The notes below the pieces were generated by a model. That model saw nothing but the letters and a program-made list of their open reading frames with translations, did no database searches and was not told where the DNA came from. From Salegentibacter salarius (GTDB lineage: Bacteria; Bacteroidota; Bacteroidia; Flavobacteriales; Flavobacteriaceae): a DNA stretch of 64,000 bases. A program made the position numbers and the translations under genes. Below, piece after piece: positions 1 through 7,372 of the stretch. Each line of letters begins with the position of its first letter. Position 1 is the first letter of the stretch. Where the stretch lies: contig NZ_FVZF01000008.1 of assembly GCF_900168265.1 (NCBI RefSeq), forward strand, positions 1 through 64,000, written 5' to 3'.

Positions 1-1
1 G

Positions 2-304
2 TTGGCATTTAAGCTTACACAAAGACTTAGAAATATATTTAACAATGCTAAATCAAAAGAAGGGGCTTATACAAAACTAGCTCACTGGTACAAGGATGTG
101 GAGGAGACGGGGTTTAAGGCTTTTAATACCATAGCCAACACCATTACCCTTAATTACAGATCTATTCTCAATTACTTTATCAACAGAAGTACCAACGCTT
201 CAGCAGAATCCTTTAATGCAAAAATAAAAGCGTTTAGGGCTCAGTTTAGAGGAGTGAAAAATGTTGAATTCTTCTTATATAGATTAACCACAATTTTTGC
301 TTAA
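2..304 (+). CDS. transposase, C-terminal fragment cut by the window edge
   Basis: This is the last 100 or so residues of a DDE-type transposase of the kind annotated as ISL3/ISAon1 family in Bacteroidota. The recognisable signature is NRSTNASAESFNAKIKAF followed by FRGVKNVEFFLYRL; its Glu is a candidate for the last acidic residue of the catalytic triad. The frame is open to the left edge, so the first codon here is not a real start. The sequence just after the stop (about 305-330) is a candidate right end of the insertion sequence, but the left end lies outside the window. The family name comes from recognised motifs, not from a search. Confidence 0.8.
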   Translation: MAFKLTQRLRNIFNNAKSKEGAYTKLAHWYKDVEETGFKAFNTIANTITLNYRSILNYFINRSTNASAESFNAKIKAFRAQFRGVKNVEFFLYRLTTIFA

Positions 305-371
305 ACACAACAATTGGGCTTGATCCATTTGAATTTTATTAATATCCCTGGAAAGCTTTATTAGCAAAGGG

Positions 372-407
372 ATAAAAACAAAAAAACCAGCCTTTTTCAA
401 GACTGGT
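372..407 (-). terminator. Rho-independent terminator after tRNA-Asn
   Basis: Read on the minus strand, a 9-bp stem (ACCAGTCTT / AAGGCTGGT, one G-U pair) closes a GAAA tetraloop and is followed by a run of about seven T and then more T. It begins 13 nt downstream of the tRNA 3' end, as expected for a single-gene tRNA transcript. Confidence 0.85.
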
Positions 408-420
408 TTCTTCTGCTTTG

Positions 421-494
421 CTCCCCCTCTTGGGCTCGAACCAAGGACCCTCTGATTAACAGTCAGATGCTCTAACCAACTGAGCTAAGGAGGA
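421..494 (-). tRNA. tRNA-Asn (anticodon GTT)
   Basis: A 74-nt cloverleaf reads on the minus strand. The acceptor stem TCCTCCT pairs with AGGGGGA (one T-G pair), the D-arm contains AGCTCAGTTGGTTAGAGC, the anticodon loop CTGTTAA gives anticodon GTT (Asn), and the T-arm is CTTGG-TTCGAGC-CCAAG. The discriminator base is G. CCA is not encoded, so it must be added after transcription. A terminator follows directly. The transposase fragment lies about 120 bp away, but the tRNA itself is intact. Confidence 0.97.
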
Positions 495-603
495 GTGTTT
501 TGCTCTTTTGCGGTTGCAAATATAAACCAAATTTTAAATCACCGCAAAACAAAAATTGAATTTTTTTCAGGTTTTTTTCTAATAAAATCCAATTGGTATT
601 CTA

Positions 604-1920
604 TCATTCAAATAACCAGCGATATACATCATTTCCATTGGCATAAAGCACCAGGGCAATTAAGATGAAAAAGCCAACCATTTGAGCAACTTCCATAAAT
701 TTATCGTTAGGTTTTCTTCCGGTTACCATTTCGTATAGCAGGAACATTACGTGCCCACCATCTAAAGCCGGAATAGGTAGAATGTTCATAAAGGCAAGGA
801 TTATAGAAATAAGCGCGGTGGTATGCCAGAAACCTTTCCAATCCCAGGTATCGGGAAACATCCCGCCAATGGCTCCAAATCCGCCTAACTGTGTAGCGCC
901 TTTTTGTGTAAAAACATATTTAAATTGAGCTACATAATCGTGTAGTGTCCAGTAACCATAATCAAAACCTTGTTTTATACTTTCTACAAAACCATACTTT
1001 TGCTGCTTTATTTCATAATTAGATTTTATACTAAACCCAAGCATTCCTTCTTCATCTGGTGTGATCATGATGCTTTTTATATCATTATCTCGCTTAAAGA
1101 CCAGCTCTATTTCTTTTTCTTTATTATCCTTGGTAATCTCACCTATCTCATGCCAATAACCAATCTCCTGCTCGTTTACAGAAATAATACTATCACCTTT
1201 TTGCAGGCCGGCAATTTCTGCAGCCTTATCGGCGGTAACTTTCTCTATAACCGGATTTTGAATAGGAATAAAAGGCAACATAACTCCCTGTTCCCACATT
1301 TGCTCTCCAATATCTTCAGGAACTTCAATAGTCTCTTCTTCCCCATTTTGATGTAAAACCGTGATGTTATTTACATCTCGCATAAACAAATACCTATTCA
1401 CATCGGTACTGTTCTGTAAATCTTCTCCGTTTAATTGCAAAACACGGTCCCCGTCCTGAAATCCATATTGTTTAAATTCTTCGGCAATTGCAAAACCTTT
1501 AGGCATTTCGTCTGGACCTACATAGTTTTTTCCCCAAACAAACATGATCATCATATAAATAAGGAAACCAAGCACCAGGTTTACCGTAACCCCACCAAGC
1601 ATAATAATAAGCCGTTGCCACGCCGGTTTACTTCTAAATTCCCAGGGCTCTGGCGGTTTTGCCATTTGCTCCTTATCCATACTTTCATCTATCATTCCCG
1701 ATATTTTCACATAACCACCCAAAGGCAGCCATCCAATACCATATTCTGTTCCGCCGATCTTCTTCTTAAAAAGCGCGAATTTCACGTCGAAGAACAAAAA
1801 GAATTTTTCTACTCTGGTTTTAAATAATTTGGCGGGAATAAAATGCCCAAGTTCGTGTAAGACTATTAATAAAGATAAGCTTAACAGTAACTGTATGGCT
1901 TTAACTATAAATGGATCCAT
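604..1920 (-). CDS. rseP: RseP-type site-2 intramembrane metalloprotease
   Basis: Peptidase family M50 protein of 438 residues. The zinc motif HELGH is at residues 22-26 in the first membrane segment, PDZ-like domains fill the middle, and the second active-site motif (NILPIPALDGGH) is near the C-terminus. Family members cut membrane-bound anti-sigma factors or signal-peptide remnants within the inner membrane. The reading frame extends 10 codons upstream, but a TACTTTTG promoter box at 1948-1955 lies across that extension, so the ATG at 1920 is preferred. It is transcribed towards the tRNA gene. Its target here is unknown; the ECF/anti-sigma pair at 44.4 kb is one possibility, by inference only. 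Confidence 0.93.
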   Translation of the reverse strand: MDPFIVKAIQLLLSLSLLIVLHELGHFIPAKLFKTRVEKFFLFFDVKFALFKKKIGGTEYGIGWLPLGGYVKISGMIDESMDKEQMAKPPEPWEFRSKPAWQRLIIMLGGVTVNLVLGFLIYMMIMFVWGKNYVGPDEMPKGFAIAEEFKQYGFQDGDRVLQLNGEDLQNSTDVNRYLFMRDVNNITVLHQNGEEETIEVPEDIGEQMWEQGVMLPFIPIQNPVIEKVTADKAAEIAGLQKGDSIISVNEQEIGYWHEIGEITKDNKEKEIELVFKRDNDIKSIMITPDEEGMLGFSIKSNYEIKQQKYGFVESIKQGFDYGYWTLHDYVAQFKYVFTQKGATQLGGFGAIGGMFPDTWDWKGFWHTTALISIILAFMNILPIPALDGGHVMFLLYEMVTGRKPNDKFMEVAQMVGFFILIALVLYANGNDVYRWLFE

Positions 1921-1947
1921 GCGTAATGCTTCAAATTTTAAATCGCA

Positions 1948-1955
1948 CAAAAGTA
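1948..1955 (-). promoter_or_regulatory. -7 promoter box of rseP
   Basis: TACTTTTG on the minus strand is a perfect match to the Bacteroidota -7 consensus TAnnTTTG, placed 27 nt before the ATG at 1920. No convincing -33 TTTG was found. Confidence 0.6.
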
Positions 1956-2049
1956 ACCTTTTATAATCTCCTACAAAAGTTAAAAGCCCTCCTGTTTTAG
2001 TGAGCTGAAATTTTAGGTTTTAAACTGCGACTAATTGATTGCTAGCACT

Positions 2050-2057
2050 TAATTTTG
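2050..2057 (+). promoter_or_regulatory. -7 promoter box of the Sco gene
   Basis: TAATTTTG matches TAnnTTTG exactly. Transcription would start at about 2063, giving a leader of roughly 100 nt that contains the whole three-hairpin element at 2070-2152. Confidence 0.55.
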
Positions 2058-2069
2058 CATTAGATTTTA

Positions 2070-2152
2070 CTGAGATCAAATCTCAGGAAGACCAAGTTCA
2101 AAAAATAGATCTTCCAACCTGAGTTGGAATATTTCAAATCTCGATTAGCGAG
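2070..2152 (+). promoter_or_regulatory. three-hairpin 5' leader element, copy A
   Basis: Three hairpins follow one another between the -7 box and the start codon: CTGAGAT-caa-ATCTCAG (2070-2086), TTCCAAC-ctga-GTTGGAA (2112-2129) and CTCG-attag-CGAG (2140-2152). The last ends 13 nt before the ATG. An alternative long stem is possible: CTCA plus GGAAGA (2082-2091) against TCTTCC plus TGAG (2110-2123, 4-nt bulge). It cannot coexist with the first two hairpins. The last palindrome matches those before dtxR and hemE, while the upstream stems differ in sequence but keep the layout. Function is unknown. Confidence 0.5.
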
Positions 2153-2165
2153 TAAATTTAATAGT

Positions 2166-2837
2166 ATGCGTAATCTCTTTTCCTGGCTTAAGAAATTTGC
2201 CATTGTACTGTTTATACTCTCAGTAATTATTATTTATAGTATTTATTCTCTTCTAAAGCCCGAAGAAACTTTACCTGTTTATCAACCAGATATGGTAAAT
2301 GCCGAACTTGTAGATTCTACGGTGCAATATGTTAGAAAATACCACACCGTAAAAGATTTTGAACTTATTAACCAGAATGGCGATACCATAACCCAGGATT
2401 TTTACGAGGATAAAATTTATGTAGCCGATTTCTTTTTTACCACCTGCCTCACCATTTGTCCGGTAATGACCGATCATATGCTAGAAATACAGCAGGAAAT
2501 TAAGGATGATCCTGAAGTTTTATTACTCTCCCATACTGTTTTCCCAAAAACTGATTCAGTGCCGGTTTTAAAAGCTTATGCTGAAGAAAAAGGTGTACTA
2601 GACAAAAAATGGAATCTTGTTACGGGTGATAAAAAACATATTTATGACCTGGCGCGAAAATCTTACCTCGCTTCAAAAAGTAATGGCGATGGCGGACCTT
2701 ACGATATGATTCATACCGAGAATTTTGTACTCGTAGATAAAGAAAAACGAATTCGAGGTTTTTATGACGGTACCGATGCCGAAGCCATAGAAAACCTAAT
2801 GCACGATATCAAGGTTTTAAAACGGGAATATCGTTAA
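2166..2837 (+). CDS. SCO1/SenC family copper chaperone
   Basis: A 223-residue membrane-anchored thioredoxin-fold protein. One N-terminal membrane segment (about residues 10-30) is followed by a periplasmic domain with the copper-binding CxxxC (C94-LTI-C98) and the distal His in IHTENFVLVD that completes the copper site. Sco proteins deliver copper to the CuA centre of cytochrome c oxidase. The frame extends 14 codons upstream through the CTCG-attag-CGAG palindrome from a TTG, but the ATG at 2166 puts a normal anchor at the N-terminus. It runs in the same direction as feoAB but has its own promoter box, and feoA has another. Confidence 0.92.
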   Translation: MRNLFSWLKKFAIVLFILSVIIIYSIYSLLKPEETLPVYQPDMVNAELVDSTVQYVRKYHTVKDFELINQNGDTITQDFYEDKIYVADFFFTTCLTICPVMTDHMLEIQQEIKDDPEVLLLSHTVFPKTDSVPVLKAYAEEKGVLDKKWNLVTGDKKHIYDLARKSYLASKSNGDGGPYDMIHTENFVLVDKEKRIRGFYDGTDAEAIENLMHDIKVLKREYR

Positions 2838-2882
2838 AAGGGAGTTTTTCTATTGAAATTTTTTACTGCTGAAATTTTACCT

Positions 2883-2890
2883 TACTTTTG
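2883..2890 (+). promoter_or_regulatory. -7 promoter box of feoAB
   Basis: TACTTTTG matches TAnnTTTG and lies 28 nt before the GTG start of feoA. A TCTAAA half-site at 2907-2912 resembles the arms of the inverted repeats at 8139 and 23435, but the matching left arm is poor, so an operator is not claimed. Confidence 0.6.
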
Positions 2891-2918
2891 TCTTGTTTAA
2901 AATCAATCTAAATAAAAA

Positions 2919-3158
2919 GTGAAACGAACTCTGGCCGACTTAAAACGTGGTGAACGCGGAATTATCAAAGAATTTTCAGAAGAAAATATTCCGCTAAAAT
3001 TACTCGAAATGGGTTGTTTGCCTGGCAATGAAGTGGAAATGTTACAAATGGCTCCTTTTAGAGATCCTATGTATTTAAACATTAACGGCAGCCACCTGGC
3101 CATTAGAAGAGAGATCGCTTTACTTATAGAAATTGACCTTATAAGCTTACATGGCTAA
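2919..3158 (+). CDS. feoA: FeoA, ferrous iron transport accessory protein
   Basis: A 79-residue SH3-like cytoplasmic protein with the typical FeoA pattern (LADLKRGERGIIKEF, LLEMGCLPGNEVEM, LAIRREIALLI). FeoA proteins bind or modulate FeoB. The start is GTG at 2919, placed properly after the -7 box. The 3' end overlaps the feoB start by 8 nt, so the two are translationally coupled. Length is normal for a free-standing FeoA. Confidence 0.93.
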   Translation: MKRTLADLKRGERGIIKEFSEENIPLKLLEMGCLPGNEVEMLQMAPFRDPMYLNINGSHLAIRREIALLIEIDLISLHG

Positions 3159-5253
3159 ACAAATAAATGTTGCGTTAATAGGAAATCCCAATACCGGTAA
3201 GACCTCTGTATTTAATCAGCTCACCGGTCTTAATCAAAAAGTGGGTAATTATCCCGGCATCACGGTTGAAAAAAAAGAAGGAATTTGTAAACTTCCGCGT
3301 GGCCTTAAAGCCCATATTTTAGACCTTCCGGGAACCTACAGCCTTAATGCCTCTTCTTTAGACGAAAACGTGGTAATAGAGTTATTGCTGAATAAAAGTG
3401 ACAAAGACTATCCAGATGTTGCGGTTGTAGTTAGCGATGTAGAAAACCTTAAACGAAACTTACTCCTTTTTACCCAAATTAAAGATCTTGGAATTCCTAC
3501 TATTCTGGTTATAAACATGGCCGACAGGATGGAGCGAAAAGGAATTTCACTGGATGTGGATTTGCTGGAAGAACGATTAAATACTAAAGTAGTTTTAGTA
3601 AGCGCCAGAAAAAATACCGGGATTGATGAGCTCAAAGAAGCGATAATCAATTACCGTCATATCTCAGACGAGCCTTGCGTAAATGCATCAGTTATTGCTC
3701 CTGAATATTTTGATCGCTTACGAAAAGCATTTCCGAAGCAATCACTTTATAAACTTTGGCTGGTAATTACTCAAGATGTAAACTTTGGTAATATCAATCG
3801 GAAAGAAATTACAAATTCCGATCATTTTGATACTAAATCTCATACCGAGCTAAAGAAACTTCAACATAAAGAAACCATTTTAAGATACCAGTTTATTAAC
3901 GGTGTTTTAAAGGAAACGATGAAGGTTGATGCAAGTTCTGCAAAAGACCTGCGTTCTCGTTTAGATCGGATTCTCACCCACAAAGTTTGGGGTTATACCA
4001 TATTTTTTGGTATTCTGTTATTGATTTTCCAGGCCATCTATAGTTGGTCCAGTTACCCAATGGACCTTATAGATGAGACTTTTGCATTTTTAAGCGAATG
4101 GACAAAAACTACTTTGCCGGCTGGAGCTTTTACCAATCTTATTGCTGAAGGTATTATTCCCGGACTGGGCGGTATTGTTATTTTTATACCCCAAATCGCT
4201 TTCCTGTTTTTCTTTATTTCTATCCTTGAAGAAACCGGCTATATGAGCCGGGTAGTATTTTTAATGGACCGAATAATGCGGAAATTCGGACTTAGCGGAA
4301 AAAGCGTCGTGCCCTTAGTATCAGGAACGGCTTGTGCAATTCCTGCTGTGATGGCCACGCGTAATATTGAAAGTTGGAAAGAGCGTTTAATCACCATTTT
4401 AGTGGTGCCATTTACAACTTGTTCAGCACGATTACCGGTTTACTTAATTATAATTGCGTTGGTAATTCCAGATCGAGCCGTGTGGGGTTTTAACCTCCAG
4501 GGATTGACCTTAATGCTACTGTATCTTTTAGGATTTGGTGTAGCTATTGGTTCTGCCTGGATTTTGAATTTAATTCTAAATATAAAAAACCGAAGTCATT
4601 TTGTAATTGAAATGCCCAATTACAAACTTCCAATGGGAAAAAACATTGCCATCAACGTGGTTGAAAAAACCAAATCTTTCGTGTTTGGAGCCGGAAAAAT
4701 AATTCTCGCAATTTCAATTATATTATGGGTTTTAGCCAGTTATGGGCCGGGAGATAATTTTAATAATGCCAGTGAAATTGTGAGCGAACAATACGATGAA
4801 CAAAGCAATATCACAGAAGACGAGCTTGACGAAGAAATTGCCTCATTCAAATTAAAAAATTCCTATATCGGGATTATGGGAAGAGGTATTGAGCCGGTTG
4901 TGGCGCCTTTGGGTTATGATTGGAAAATTGGAATTGCCATAATAAGTTCTTTTGCTGCTCGTGAAGTTTTTGTAGGAACTTTGGCAACAATCTATAGTGT
5001 AGGCAGCGACGAAGAAGAAACCATTAAAAACCGGATGGCCGCGGAGATCAATCCAATTTTGGGTGGCCCGCTATTTACTTTTGCCAGCGGGGTTAGCTTG
5101 TTGCTGTTCTACGCATTTGCTATGCAATGTATGAGTACTTTGGCTATTGTAAAAAAAGAAACCAATACCTGGAAATGGCCTGTTTTGCAGTTAGTGGTAA
5201 TGACCTTGTTCGCCTACTTTGTAGCATTAGCGGCTTTTCAATTATTGAAATAA
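3151..5253 (+). CDS. feoB: FeoB, ferrous iron transporter with G domain
   Basis: A 700-residue Fe2+ transporter of the inner membrane. The N-terminal GTPase domain shows G1 GNPNTGKTS (residues 11-19), G3 DLPG and G4 NMAD. It is followed by a helical regulatory region and two Gate domains with many membrane helices (SGTACAIPAVMATRN and the FAAREVFVGTLATIYS region). It forms an operon with feoA (8-nt overlap) and a small Cys-ended protein 35 nt downstream. FeoB is usually used under low oxygen or acidic conditions where Fe2+ persists. Confidence 0.97.
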   Translation: MAKQINVALIGNPNTGKTSVFNQLTGLNQKVGNYPGITVEKKEGICKLPRGLKAHILDLPGTYSLNASSLDENVVIELLLNKSDKDYPDVAVVVSDVENLKRNLLLFTQIKDLGIPTILVINMADRMERKGISLDVDLLEERLNTKVVLVSARKNTGIDELKEAIINYRHISDEPCVNASVIAPEYFDRLRKAFPKQSLYKLWLVITQDVNFGNINRKEITNSDHFDTKSHTELKKLQHKETILRYQFINGVLKETMKVDASSAKDLRSRLDRILTHKVWGYTIFFGILLLIFQAIYSWSSYPMDLIDETFAFLSEWTKTTLPAGAFTNLIAEGIIPGLGGIVIFIPQIAFLFFFISILEETGYMSRVVFLMDRIMRKFGLSGKSVVPLVSGTACAIPAVMATRNIESWKERLITILVVPFTTCSARLPVYLIIIALVIPDRAVWGFNLQGLTLMLLYLLGFGVAIGSAWILNLILNIKNRSHFVIEMPNYKLPMGKNIAINVVEKTKSFVFGAGKIILAISIILWVLASYGPGDNFNNASEIVSEQYDEQSNITEDELDEEIASFKLKNSYIGIMGRGIEPVVAPLGYDWKIGIAIISSFAAREVFVGTLATIYSVGSDEEETIKNRMAAEINPILGGPLFTFASGVSLLLFYAFAMQCMSTLAIVKKETNTWKWPVLQLVVMTLFAYFVALAAFQLLK

Positions 5254-5288
5254 ATGTAAGTTAAATATTATAAAACGACCTAAATACT

Positions 5289-5438
5289 ATGGAGTTAATA
5301 CAAGAAATTCTCGTTTTTATAACCTTCGCTATCGCGTTGGGATATATCCTGACAAAATTTATTTGGAAACCTGCTTTTCTAAAAAAGAAATCAGAAAAAA
5401 CTAAAGCCTGCGGAGTTTCAGGTTGTGGTTGCAGTTAA
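5289..5438 (+). CDS. FeoB-associated small Cys-rich membrane protein
   Basis: A 49-residue protein begins with a membrane helix (LIQEILVFITFAIALGYIL), continues with a basic stretch (KPAFLKKKSEK) and ends in a cysteine cluster (ACGVSGCGCS). This matches the small FeoB-associated Cys-rich proteins found after feoB in many bacteria, proposed to play a FeoC-like or iron-handling part. ATG at 5289, stop at 5436-5438. The stop overlaps the stop of the convergent toxin remnant. The last 36 nt of the gene are duplicated at 5988-6023, on the far side of the toxin-antitoxin segment. Confidence 0.8.
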   Translation: MELIQEILVFITFAIALGYILTKFIWKPAFLKKKSEKTKACGVSGCGCS

Positions 5439-5439
5439 T
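5404..5439 (+). repeat. direct repeat, left copy (3' end of the Feo-associated gene)
   Basis: A 36-nt stretch encoding ACGVSGCGCS-stop matches 5988-6023 at about 30 of 36 positions, including 17 identical bases in a row (GTTTCAGGTTGTGGTTG). The two copies bracket the toxin-antitoxin remnant. Confidence 0.8.
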
Positions 5440-5710
5440 CTCTTTTCGGAAAATATTTGTAAATTTCTTTTCGCTGCAAAAAACGAACAAGCAGAATTTC
5501 CTGTTCGGTCAACTTTTTTAACCCCCAATCTATAATCACCTATCCGATTTCGATAAAAATCTTTAAATCCTTTAAGCTTTTTAATCGGTTGTTGACTTAA
5601 ATTTTCGGCATTTTGAAGCTGTTCAATTATTTAAAAAGCTTTTCTTTAACTTTTTTATCAGTGATTTTTGCAGTGTCTTTTGCCAGGCTTTTACTGATTC
5701 TAACCTTCAT
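5435..5710 (-). pseudogene. RelE/ParE-type toxin, broken by two frameshifts
   Basis: From ATG at 5710 the minus strand reads MKVRISKSLAKDTAKITDK and then hits a stop within KEKLFK. Shifting frame restores IIEQLQNAENLSQQPIKKLK, FKDFYRNRIGDYRLGVKKVD. A second shift restores EQEILLVRFLQRKEIYKYFP-KRD-stop. Joined, this is a full-length RelE-superfamily mRNA interferase of about 85 residues with the usual basic YR.RIGDYRLG core and C-terminal RKEIYKYFP. The intact antitoxin lies just upstream with an 11-nt overlap. The toxin is therefore probably inactive unless the frameshifts are sequencing errors at A/T runs. Confidence 0.8.
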
Positions 5711-5906
5711 CTTTTAAAAGTGATTGTTTAAAATCTTCCAGGCCCATTTCTTCTTCATTCACTCCTTCTTCAATTGCTAATCCAAACGCAAATTCCTCTA
5801 ATTCGTTCGACTTTAAAAATTGAGTTTCGATACCAAGTTTATGGGCAAGTTTTACAAGCAACTTTAAATCTTCTTTTGATTCTCCTTTTAAAATTACTGA
5901 TTCCAT
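5700..5906 (-). CDS. antitoxin of a decayed type II toxin-antitoxin pair
   Basis: A 68-residue acidic protein (MESVILKGESKEDLKLLVKLAHKLG at the start, acidic tail GVNEEEMGLEDFKQSLLKDEG) of the small Bacteroidota antitoxins that precede RelE-type toxins. The N-terminal half is predicted to be strand-helix and the tail to wrap the toxin. Its end overlaps the toxin start, the usual arrangement. With the toxin frameshifted, the antitoxin may persist only as a relic or a cross-neutraliser. The exact family was not verified. Confidence 0.65.
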   Translation of the reverse strand: MESVILKGESKEDLKLLVKLAHKLGIETQFLKSNELEEFAFGLAIEEGVNEEEMGLEDFKQSLLKDEG

Positions 5907-5987
5907 AATAAATTTTTAATTACAAGATAAGAGATATTTCTCATTTGTAATAAATCTCTTAAATGATATAATTTGATTTTATGGGCT

Positions 5988-6023
5988 AAGCCTACGGTGT
6001 TTCAGGTTGTGGTTGTGACTAAT
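5988..6023 (+). repeat. direct repeat, right copy (relic of the Feo-associated gene tail)
   Basis: In the plus frame this reads AYGVSGCGCD-stop, a diverged copy of the ACGVSGCGCS tail at 5404-5439. No upstream coding sequence accompanies it: an in-frame stop precedes the conserved part. It overlaps the last codons of the convergent gene at 6019. It marks the right boundary of the segment holding the toxin-antitoxin pair. Confidence 0.75.
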
Positions 6024-6501
6024 TTTCCAATCTCTTCGTCACTTTCAACTTAAGCTGGTAATCTGAAGCTTCTATCTTCCTTGAAGTCTTTGGATACGGG
6101 GAAAGCGATAGGATTTCTATATCTAATTCTTTCTCAAAAAATTTAGCCAGGTTGGTTTTAAAGGAATTCACATTTGCTCCCAGGGTAATAATTTCTTTCC
6201 CTAAAGATTTTTCATCCTTAAATATTTCTACCAGAATTTTTGCCTCCCCTGCTCTCACACAGGTTACATCGCTAGGACATCTTGAATCTACCAACACTTC
6301 TTTAAATCGGATTATTCTTTCATTAAAATTAAAAGATTCTCCCAACTTAGTTTCCGCAAAATATGTTTCAATTTCAGCTTCATCTTGCGCTGATGCAGAA
6401 AAGGCAAAAAGAAAAAGACTGAGAACCAATAAAGCTGGTTTTAAAAAGTGAAAAACGCTGTTAGTGTAAGTCAATTTTATATTTCTTGGGTTTATTTGCA
6501 T
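6019..6501 (-). CDS. secreted protein of unknown function with SRCPSDVTCVRAGEA motif
   Basis: A 160-residue protein with an N-terminal signal sequence (LKPALLVLSLFLFAFSASAQ, cleavage probably after ASA) and a single periplasmic domain. The paired cysteines in DSRCPSDVTCVRAGEAKI form a recurring motif of small secreted Bacteroidota proteins, and a disulfide is likely. No enzyme motif is visible. It follows the right copy of the feo-tail repeat and runs in the same direction as the ZIP gene upstream (50 nt away), so it may share its transcript. No specific function can be assigned. Confidence 0.7.
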   Translation of the reverse strand: MQINPRNIKLTYTNSVFHFLKPALLVLSLFLFAFSASAQDEAEIETYFAETKLGESFNFNERIIRFKEVLVDSRCPSDVTCVRAGEAKILVEIFKDEKSLGKEIITLGANVNSFKTNLAKFFEKELDIEILSLSPYPKTSRKIEASDYQLKLKVTKRLEN

Positions 6502-6550
6502 AGTTCTTTATTATAAAGACTACACCTCAACTTAAATGTTGCAAAAGATT

Positions 6551-7372
6551 TTAACCTAAGCCAACATCCAGGGTCATCATCACCATAAAACCTACAATAA
6601 AGCCCATAGTAGCAATATCGGTAAAATTCCCTTTTTGAGATTCCGGCACAACTTCTTCCACCACCACAAAGATCATCGCACCGGCAGCAAAAGAAAGTGC
6701 ATATGGCAAAATAGGTTCAAAAGTCATTACCGCCCAGGCACCAAGCACCGCAGCAAAAGGCTCTACAATAGCCGAAAGCTGACCAAAATTAAAACTTTTC
6801 CAACGGCTCATTCCCTGCCCTCGAAGCGGCATGGCAACCGCAAAACCTTCAGGAAAGTTTTGCAAACCAATTCCTATGGCAAGAGCCACAGCGCCACCAA
6901 TACTAGCCCCTTCCAGACCTGCACCCGCAGCACCAAAGAGCACGCCTACGGCTAAACCTTCAGGAATATTGTGCAGAGTAATAGCCAGGGTAAGTAGAAC
7001 AGATTTATGCCAGGGGGTTTTAATTCCTTCAGTCTCACTCATTTTAAAGTTTACGTGTAGGTGAGGCAGTACTTTATCAAGTCCGAATAGAAAAAGGGCT
7101 CCCAATCCAAATCCAACAAGCGGCGGAACTGTTTTTTCAAAACCTTCTCCGGGACTCATTTCTATCCCCGGCGCCAGTAAACTCCAAAAACTGGCAGCCA
7201 CCATAACTCCACCGGTAAACCCAAGCATCCCGTCAAATAATTTTCTATTCATCTTTTTAAATAGAAAAACCAGGGAAGCTCCAGCAGCGGTAAGTAACCA
7301 GGTGAAAATTGTAGCCAGTAATGCTGCCATTACCGGGTCTAATTGCTCAAAATAAGCGATTAATTCTTCCAT
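6551..7372 (-). CDS. ZIP family divalent metal transporter
   Basis: A 273-residue inner-membrane protein with about eight hydrophobic segments and the two ZIP metal-pore motifs: HNIPEGLAVGV and NFPEGFAVAMPL. Family members import Zn2+, Fe2+ or Mn2+. It follows the DtxR-type regulator with no gap (the regulator stop at 7373-7375 abuts this ATG at 7370-7372), so the pair is one transcript. Regulation by that protein is the simplest reading. The substrate cannot be fixed from sequence, but neighbouring iron genes and the regulator family favour iron or manganese, with zinc possible. Confidence 0.9.
   Translation of the reverse strand: MEELIAYFEQLDPVMAALLATIFTWLLTAAGASLVFLFKKMNRKLFDGMLGFTGGVMVAASFWSLLAPGIEMSPGEGFEKTVPPLVGFGLGALFLFGLDKVLPHLHVNFKMSETEGIKTPWHKSVLLTLAITLHNIPEGLAVGVLFGAAGAGLEGASIGGAVALAIGIGLQNFPEGFAVAMPLRGQGMSRWKSFNFGQLSAIVEPFAAVLGAWAVMTFEPILPYALSFAAGAMIFVVVEEVVPESQKGNFTDIATMGFIVGFMVMMTLDVGLG

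Noticed and set aside
305-330. Right terminal inverted repeat of the insertion sequence
   Set aside because: The left end is outside the window, so the repeat cannot be verified.
970-1827. Open frames of about 130 codons on the plus strand opposite rseP
   Set aside because: They are antisense shadows of a well-supported M50 protease; composition is low in typical protein signals and no domain is visible.
2841-2890. -33 TTTG elements paired with the -7 boxes
   Set aside because: Candidate TTG triplets lay at inconsistent distances (about 12 to 28 nt) and are frequent in AT-rich DNA, so only the -7 boxes are reported.
2901-2922. Operator before feoA like those at 8139 and 23435
   Set aside because: Only one arm (TCTAAA) matches; the left arm TTTAAA at greater distance is too weak in this base composition.
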